A stretch of 21,792 bases of DNA, taken from IMG/VR virus record IMGVR_UViG_3300032083_003309, positions 1-21,792 of that record. The stretch is one strand, 5' to 3'. A program made the position numbers and the translations under genes. Position 1 is the stretch's first letter, and every line of letters starts with the position of its first letter. Origin of the DNA: a virus. Positions 14,170 to 18,853 of this stretch are shown here, piece after piece. Below the pieces are notes generated by a model, which was not told where the DNA came from, did not search any database, and saw only the letters and a program-made list of their open reading frames with translations.

Positions 14170-14561
14170 TATTTTTTTCTTTTTTCAAATGATCGACCAC
14201 CAAAATAAGCACCAATCACGGTAATTAATACTAGCTGTAATAAATCTGTCCATTTTTCTTCTACAACGAACTGAATTGTTCCAGCGTCAATAAATATCAT
14301 TAAAACCGTAGAAACAACTAAGAATATTAAAATCAGTGGTCTAACGTTTTTACTTAACCAAGAATCAGAATTCATATCTGCTTTCCAACGGTCTGTAATG
14401 TTTTTTTCCATTTCGATCTCGTAGTTAGCAATTAGTTCTTTAATCTTTCTTTCTGCTTCTAGTTTTTCTTCTTTTGATGTAGTTAAATCATCTAAGACTC
14501 CTCCTACACCTTTTACTAAATCGGCTGCTCCGCCACTAAATATTTTTGTTAATATACTCAT
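14169..14561 (-). CDS. Holin-like membrane protein
   Basis: A 130-residue protein resembling the 3TM-holin family (PF11351): a Gly-rich start (FSGGAADLVKGVGGVLDDLT), a charged helix (EEKLEAERKIKELIANYEIE), then WLSKNVRPLILIFLVVSTVL, a hydrophobic hairpin with spans at about 76-95 and 103-122, and a basic tail (SFEKRKK). Holins collect in the host inner membrane and open it at the time of lysis. The N-terminal span of the family is weak here, so two clear spans are visible. It is preceded by the metallopeptidase gene (five-base gap) and linked to the next by TAATG. No endolysin is present in the window. Family assignment is by pattern; a structural membrane role is possible. Confidence 0.72.
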   Translation of the reverse strand: MSILTKIFSGGAADLVKGVGGVLDDLTTSKEEKLEAERKIKELIANYEIEMEKNITDRWKADMNSDSWLSKNVRPLILIFLVVSTVLMIFIDAGTIQFVVEEKWTDLLQLVLITVIGAYFGGRSFEKRKK

Positions 14562-14566
14562 AACTG

Positions 14567-14941
14567 TTAGTATTTAAAATTGTCTTCAAAATCTCTTAAA
14601 AGTAAATTACCTTTAAGATATGCTTCCATTTCCATTTTTCTCATATGATCATCCTCTTGTGCATACTTTGGAGATGACATATCACCTTTATTTAAATCAC
14701 CTCTTTCATTTTGTACATGATGAATTAATTCATGACAATAAGAGCGTAAAATATCTTTTGGGTGTCTGTTTGTAATAAATACAACTATTTCACTAGTTCC
14801 TGAATTATAGTAAGCTGTTCGTCCAAACAGTTTTTGAGCATTTTCCTCATCTTTACGTAAGATAAGTTTAGGCGCTTGCTGAATATCATATTTTTGTTTA
14901 GCGTCCTGATATAATTCTTTAAATGCCTGTTTAAACTTCAT
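14567..14941 (-). CDS. Zinc metallopeptidase-like protein (HExxH)
   Basis: A 124-residue protein with the zinc-binding active-site motif HELIHHVQNERGDL (His70, Glu71, His74) and a later acidic candidate third ligand in MEMEAYLKGN (Glu104 or Glu106), a gluzincin-like arrangement. A short upstream strand (SEIVVFITNRH) fits the edge strand of a minimal zincin fold. It might cleave a virion or host protein, or be a peptidoglycan- or head-processing factor; the substrate cannot be told from sequence. The start overlaps the upstream stop as TAATG, indicating coupled translation, and the holin-like gene follows five bases on. Together they could form part of a lysis set, though no known endolysin motif is seen. 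Confidence 0.8.
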   Translation of the reverse strand: MKFKQAFKELYQDAKQKYDIQQAPKLILRKDEENAQKLFGRTAYYNSGTSEIVVFITNRHPKDILRSYCHELIHHVQNERGDLNKGDMSSPKYAQEDDHMRKMEMEAYLKGNLLLRDFEDNFKY

Positions 14942-15387
14942 TATGCTTCTGGTTCTTCAGGTTCAGGTGTTGGAGTTGGCGGTGGGGGAGGAGTTGGGGT
15001 TGGGGAAGGTGTATCTGTTGCTGCATCTTCTGCCTCTTCATCTCCTGTTTTTATAATAGGATCTACTAATAATCTATTTATGTGTTTTTTAGCATAATTT
15101 CTTTCATCTAAGTCTGCTAAATAATATTCTGTTTTATTTATTTTAACCATTAAAGAATAATCTTCATATATTATATCAAAATGATTTCCATTTAAAAGAA
15201 AAACTCTATATGAAGGTGGAATAGAATTAACTGCTTTTAAATTACTAACAAAACGTATTAAAGGATACATTTCAAGTTGATTTTCTAAAGCATCTTTAAT
15301 TTCTTCTGGCATATCGTATCGTTTTACGATTTTATTTTCAATTAAAGATTTAATTTCTTTTTTTATGTACTTTTTAAGATTCTTCAT
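14941..15387 (-). CDS. Small leader-bearing protein with Pro/Thr tail, hypothetical
   Basis: A 148-residue protein. The start MKNLKKYIKKEIKSLIEN is an amphipathic leader with a LIE site. Residues about 50-110 (SIPPSYRVFLLNGNHFDIIY ... YYLADLDERNYAKKHINRLL) are a compact folded region, probably alpha/beta, that I cannot assign. The tail from about 118 is Pro/Thr/Glu-rich (PTPTPPPPPTPTPEPEEPEA), a flexible acidic extension. The genomic DNA of this tail is G-rich on the plus strand, a local exception in this AT-rich window. Both ends are coupled to neighbours by TAATG overlaps. Function unknown; its leader suggests head localisation. Confidence 0.8.
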   Translation of the reverse strand: MKNLKKYIKKEIKSLIENKIVKRYDMPEEIKDALENQLEMYPLIRFVSNLKAVNSIPPSYRVFLLNGNHFDIIYEDYSLMVKINKTEYYLADLDERNYAKKHINRLLVDPIIKTGDEEAEDAATDTPSPTPTPPPPPTPTPEPEEPEA

Positions 15388-17393
15388 TATTTCTTTTTCT
15401 TTTGCTTTTTAATAGCTTTAGAAACAGCTTTACGTCTCTTTAATAAATATTGATCTGTTTTATCTTCATCGCCATCATTATCAATATCCCCATCTTCTTG
15501 TCCTACTGGATCTAATTTTTCTTTATATAAGCGTGAAGATAATTTTTTACTTTCTTCAGCTGGTTCTTGAAGTCTTGGGGTTGATTTAAAGTCTTTAGCT
15601 TCTTGTTCAGAAAATTCAATCTCTAACTTTTGTTTTTTTAAATTTTCGTATTGTTTTCTAGCTTTAGATAAAAATGTTTCAGGTATTGCTACTCCCCTAC
15701 CAGCATAATGTCTAAGTACTTCTTCGTTTGTTTTTCCTTTTTCAAATAATTTAAAGAATTTTTTCATAGTACCTTCCATCAATGCTTCTCTTTTATAAGA
15801 ATCCATATTTTCCATTAGATTATCATGATGAGACATAACTTCATAATCTAAATAATGGAAAGCAGCCCCTATACTATGAGCAGCTTTTGTAAATTTTGCT
15901 TGTACCCAAGCTGGAAGTTGGGCATCATCTGGTAACATATGCAATAATCTTTCTGCATATTGATGGATTTTATATAATTGGGATTTAGCCATTTTACCTT
16001 CGTGATCGCGTTTGTGGGAGCTTGCATCGTGTCCCATTTTACCACATTTTGTACATGCATTCATTTCATTTATATTTTCCATTACTTTATCTCCTAATAC
16101 ACCTTTTTCTTTAAGATCTTCTAAGTCTTTTATATAAGCATCAGTATCAACAATATATTCACCTAAATTTTTTTCGTTTTCAGTGTCCTTGTTTTTTATA
16201 ATACTTAATAGAGAAAATTTAGGGTTTCTAAAATCATCATAATTACCATTAAAATGTTGTGTTTGGTAAATAAAATACTCATCTTCTAAGCCTTTTGTTT
16301 CATGGTATTGCATGTGAACGAAAGTAGTATTAAAAGCACGTTCTTCAGTCCAGTCAGCGTGTTGTTTTACTCTAGCTTGAAATGCTTTATCACTTCTAGA
16401 AGCCATACCATTAGGAAACATATCTTCTACTTCTTTTTGTTGGAACATATCACCGGGGTTTTCTTTTTTAGGGTATCTTCCTTCCTGACCATAATCAGTA
16501 AATTCGTTTAGTTTTTCTTTTTCCATTATTCCTGGGGGTTTTCCTGTTTTAGTAAATCTACTTTTATATTGTCCTTGAGTAGTTAAAGTAGCACTACCAT
16601 AATCATCGGCTTTGATTTCTTGTACTTTTCCTACTTGAGCTATTGCCTTTTTTTGTTGGGCTCTTTGTTGATTAAATTGTGCTCGTTGTTGTCCAGCAGA
16701 TTTATTTATTTGATTTCTTTGATCTAATACTTGTTGTTTAGCTTGTTTTCCAGCTTCTATTTTTTGTTCTACAGCTTCTTGTTGTTGCTTAATTTGAGCT
16801 AATCTTTCTTCTATTTCTTTTTTTCTTTTTTCTTTTTCTTGAGATGATATTTCTACCCCAACTTCTAATTTATTTAGATCATCTAATTCATTATTTATTT
16901 GATTTTCTTGATTTCTTAAAGAACTTTTTTCTTCAACTGCATCTGATACTTGTTTATCTGCGTTAGCTAAAGGTTCTACAGTAGCTGCTAGTTGTTGGGT
17001 TATAGCAGCTAGTGATGCTTTTGCTGTTTCATCTGTAATATCTAAATCTACTCTTAATAGATCTTTTTGTAATTGGATTTTTTTATCTTGGAATCCTTGC
17101 ATTTTTGCAGGATCTAGTTGTTCTTTTAGATATTTTTTAATGTAGTTTTTTAATTCAAACATACCCATTTTAGTTCTATTATAATTAAATGGATCAGAAT
17201 CTTTTCTATAATGACCTCCTTCACCTCCATATACATTTTTAAATAAATAGTTTTCTAATTCTTCTTCGTCGTCTGCAAAAGGTCTAGGAGAAGGAATATC
17301 GTTACCATCAGTAGCGTTACCCCCACTAGCACCTGTACCAGTATATTCTTGTACAAGTTGTTTAATTAGTTCCTTCAGTTCCTTCGTTGTCAT
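15387..17393 (-). CDS. 668-residue structural-type protein with coiled coil, zinc-knuckle-like and dockerin-like motifs
   Basis: A large protein of unknown function. It begins with a leader (MTTKELKELIKQLVQEY) and has a second leader-like helix at about 78-92 (MFELKNYIKKYLKEQ) after a linker containing PRPFADDEEE and an NPFNYNRTK-like segment. Residues about 105-250 are a Gln/Glu/Lys-rich coiled coil. Residues 447-460 (CTKCGKMGHDASSH) match a zinc knuckle with His as fourth ligand (Cx2Cx4Hx4H). Residues about 469-520 (AKSQLYKIHQYAERLL ... LPAWVQAKFTKAAHSIGAAF) form a helical domain I recall from many marine T4-like phages. Residues 632-655 (GQEDGDIDNDGDEDKTDQYL ending LKRR) resemble a single dockerin/EF-hand calcium loop, then a Lys-rich end. 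Probably a virion protein. The ATG overlaps the upstream gene by 32 bases. Confidence 0.85.
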   Translation of the reverse strand: MTTKELKELIKQLVQEYTGTGASGGNATDGNDIPSPRPFADDEEELENYLFKNVYGGEGGHYRKDSDPFNYNRTKMGMFELKNYIKKYLKEQLDPAKMQGFQDKKIQLQKDLLRVDLDITDETAKASLAAITQQLAATVEPLANADKQVSDAVEEKSSLRNQENQINNELDDLNKLEVGVEISSQEKEKRKKEIEERLAQIKQQQEAVEQKIEAGKQAKQQVLDQRNQINKSAGQQRAQFNQQRAQQKKAIAQVGKVQEIKADDYGSATLTTQGQYKSRFTKTGKPPGIMEKEKLNEFTDYGQEGRYPKKENPGDMFQQKEVEDMFPNGMASRSDKAFQARVKQHADWTEERAFNTTFVHMQYHETKGLEDEYFIYQTQHFNGNYDDFRNPKFSLLSIIKNKDTENEKNLGEYIVDTDAYIKDLEDLKEKGVLGDKVMENINEMNACTKCGKMGHDASSHKRDHEGKMAKSQLYKIHQYAERLLHMLPDDAQLPAWVQAKFTKAAHSIGAAFHYLDYEVMSHHDNLMENMDSYKREALMEGTMKKFFKLFEKGKTNEEVLRHYAGRGVAIPETFLSKARKQYENLKKQKLEIEFSEQEAKDFKSTPRLQEPAEESKKLSSRLYKEKLDPVGQEDGDIDNDGDEDKTDQYLLKRRKAVSKAIKKQKKKK

Positions 17394-17964
17394 TTAGTTT
17401 AAGTTTTTCTCTTTCTATTTTAAACTCTGATTTAACTTTATTAATTAGTTGTTTTTTATCTACTCCACCTACCCATTTTTCAATTACACCATCTTCAGAA
17501 ACATAACTTTTATTAGAAATATTATTGACTAATCCTAAAAGTAGTTCTTCTGTTTCTTTTAAAATATCTATAGAGTTTTTATATTCTAAATTTTTAAGAT
17601 ACTCTTGGTATTTTTCTTCACTTTGAATTCGTAATTTATGTTCAAATTCTATAACACAATCATGACATTTTTTATGAATTTTATAATTTGGTTTATCCAA
17701 ACGTTTTTTCATTATTTTATTACATTTTGGGCAACATAAGGGCATAAATACTTCTTTTTTAATTGTATCTAATTTAGATACGGTTTGTTTAATACCATTT
17801 TTAATTGTCCATGTTTTTCTACCTTCAGTCCAAACATCACCTTCTTTGTAATCTTTAATTTCTTTTTTATAACCTATTTGTGTACCAGTTGAAGCACCAG
17901 AATTGCCCATAATTAAATTACGGGCTCTTTGTACATCTTTTCTTTTAAATTCTTTTTTTAACAT
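17362..17964 (-). CDS. CxxC zinc-binding-type phage protein, hypothetical
   Basis: A 200-residue basic protein. Residues about 42-63 (KEGDVWTEGRKTWTIKNG) precede a likely zinc site, CCPKCNKIMKK (about 78-88), completed by HKKCHDC (about 97-103); four to six Cys/His ligands are present. The C-terminal half is helical (EEKYQEYLKNLEYKNSIDIL ... EKWVGGVDKKQLINKVKSEF). The DVWTEGRKTWTIKNG-plus-zinc arrangement is one I recall in uncharacterised conserved proteins of marine T4-like phages. It could bind nucleic acid or simply use zinc for folding. It ends inside the next gene, so the two are probably translationally linked, and it starts seven bases after the previous stop. Confidence 0.8.
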   Translation of the reverse strand: MLKKEFKRKDVQRARNLIMGNSGASTGTQIGYKKEIKDYKEGDVWTEGRKTWTIKNGIKQTVSKLDTIKKEVFMPLCCPKCNKIMKKRLDKPNYKIHKKCHDCVIEFEHKLRIQSEEKYQEYLKNLEYKNSIDILKETEELLLGLVNNISNKSYVSEDGVIEKWVGGVDKKQLINKVKSEFKIEREKLKLNDNEGTEGTN

Positions 17965-17970
17965 AACTTA

Positions 17971-18852
17971 TTATATAATTCCTGCTCTTCTTTTAAATAT
18001 TTCTTGTAATGATTCTGCTTTGAAACCTGCTTCAAAATCATCTTGTTCTTCAGTTGAAAAATAAATCATTGGAACAGATTCTGCTGGTTCTTCTCTATCA
18101 TAGTTAGGTTCATAATAATTACTTGTCATTTTTTCATCTATTTCAAATCCTTTATCTGTAATAAATTCTAGCATTTCATCCCAAACCTTATCATCAAATT
18201 CTCTTCTTACAAATGAAAATTTAACTCTATACATTCCTGGTTTTTCTTCACGAATTGAACTATATTCATCAAATTTTTCTTCAATTTCTTTTTCAAGATC
18301 ATCTGTAAATTTATTATCTACCATTTTTTTAGCTCTTGCTGAGGGCATTAAATCTTTAGGATCTACAAAAGTTCTTTTATCTTTACCAGAAATACTACGA
18401 CCATAGTCATCTGTATCTGATGTATCTTGTTCTTCTATACTATCTACTTTACTATCATCTACATCTATTTCTAAAGTATCCCAATATACATCTTGTATAT
18501 TACCTGATAATTCGTAATTAGCTTCTACTGAAACAGTTACTATAAATCTCCATTTATCATCTTGTGAATATGCTACAAAATCTATGTCTTTACCTTCATT
18601 ATCATGATCTTGTACTTCATCACCTTCTTCAAAATCAATATTAGGATGAGATTCATCTCCCCAACTAATAGTAACATCTTCTAAAGGACCAGTAGCTTGA
18701 CCATATTTAATTTTAACTTTTTCCTTTTCATTTTGAACAAGAACGTCTACTTCAAATTCACCCGCTGTAGTATTTTTAGCTGGTTCACTAGGAACTTGTT
18801 GTTCATTTAGTAATCCAAATTCTTTAGCTATATCTTTAAATTTTCCTTTCAT
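17971..18852 (-). CDS. Acidic leader-bearing protein, hypothetical
   Basis: A 293-residue very acidic protein. Residues 1-18 (MKGKFKDIAKEFGLLNEQ) form a short basic amphipathic helix ending in a LNE site. Residues about 31-130 are beta-rich (EFEVDVLVQNEKEKVKIKYG ... DKWRFIVTVSVEANYELSG), probably a beta-sandwich, and about 175-260 form a mixed domain (KEIEEKFDEYSSIREEKPGM ... RVKFSFVRREFDDKVWDEML). The tail ends EIFKRRAGII. No catalytic motif is visible and I do not recognise a family. It starts two bases after the giant repeat protein's stop, so it is co-expressed with it. A virion or head-internal role is inferred only from the leader and the neighbours. Confidence 0.8.
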   Translation of the reverse strand: MKGKFKDIAKEFGLLNEQQVPSEPAKNTTAGEFEVDVLVQNEKEKVKIKYGQATGPLEDVTISWGDESHPNIDFEEGDEVQDHDNEGKDIDFVAYSQDDKWRFIVTVSVEANYELSGNIQDVYWDTLEIDVDDSKVDSIEEQDTSDTDDYGRSISGKDKRTFVDPKDLMPSARAKKMVDNKFTDDLEKEIEEKFDEYSSIREEKPGMYRVKFSFVRREFDDKVWDEMLEFITDKGFEIDEKMTSNYYEPNYDREEPAESVPMIYFSTEEQDDFEAGFKAESLQEIFKRRAGII

Positions 18853-18853
18853 G

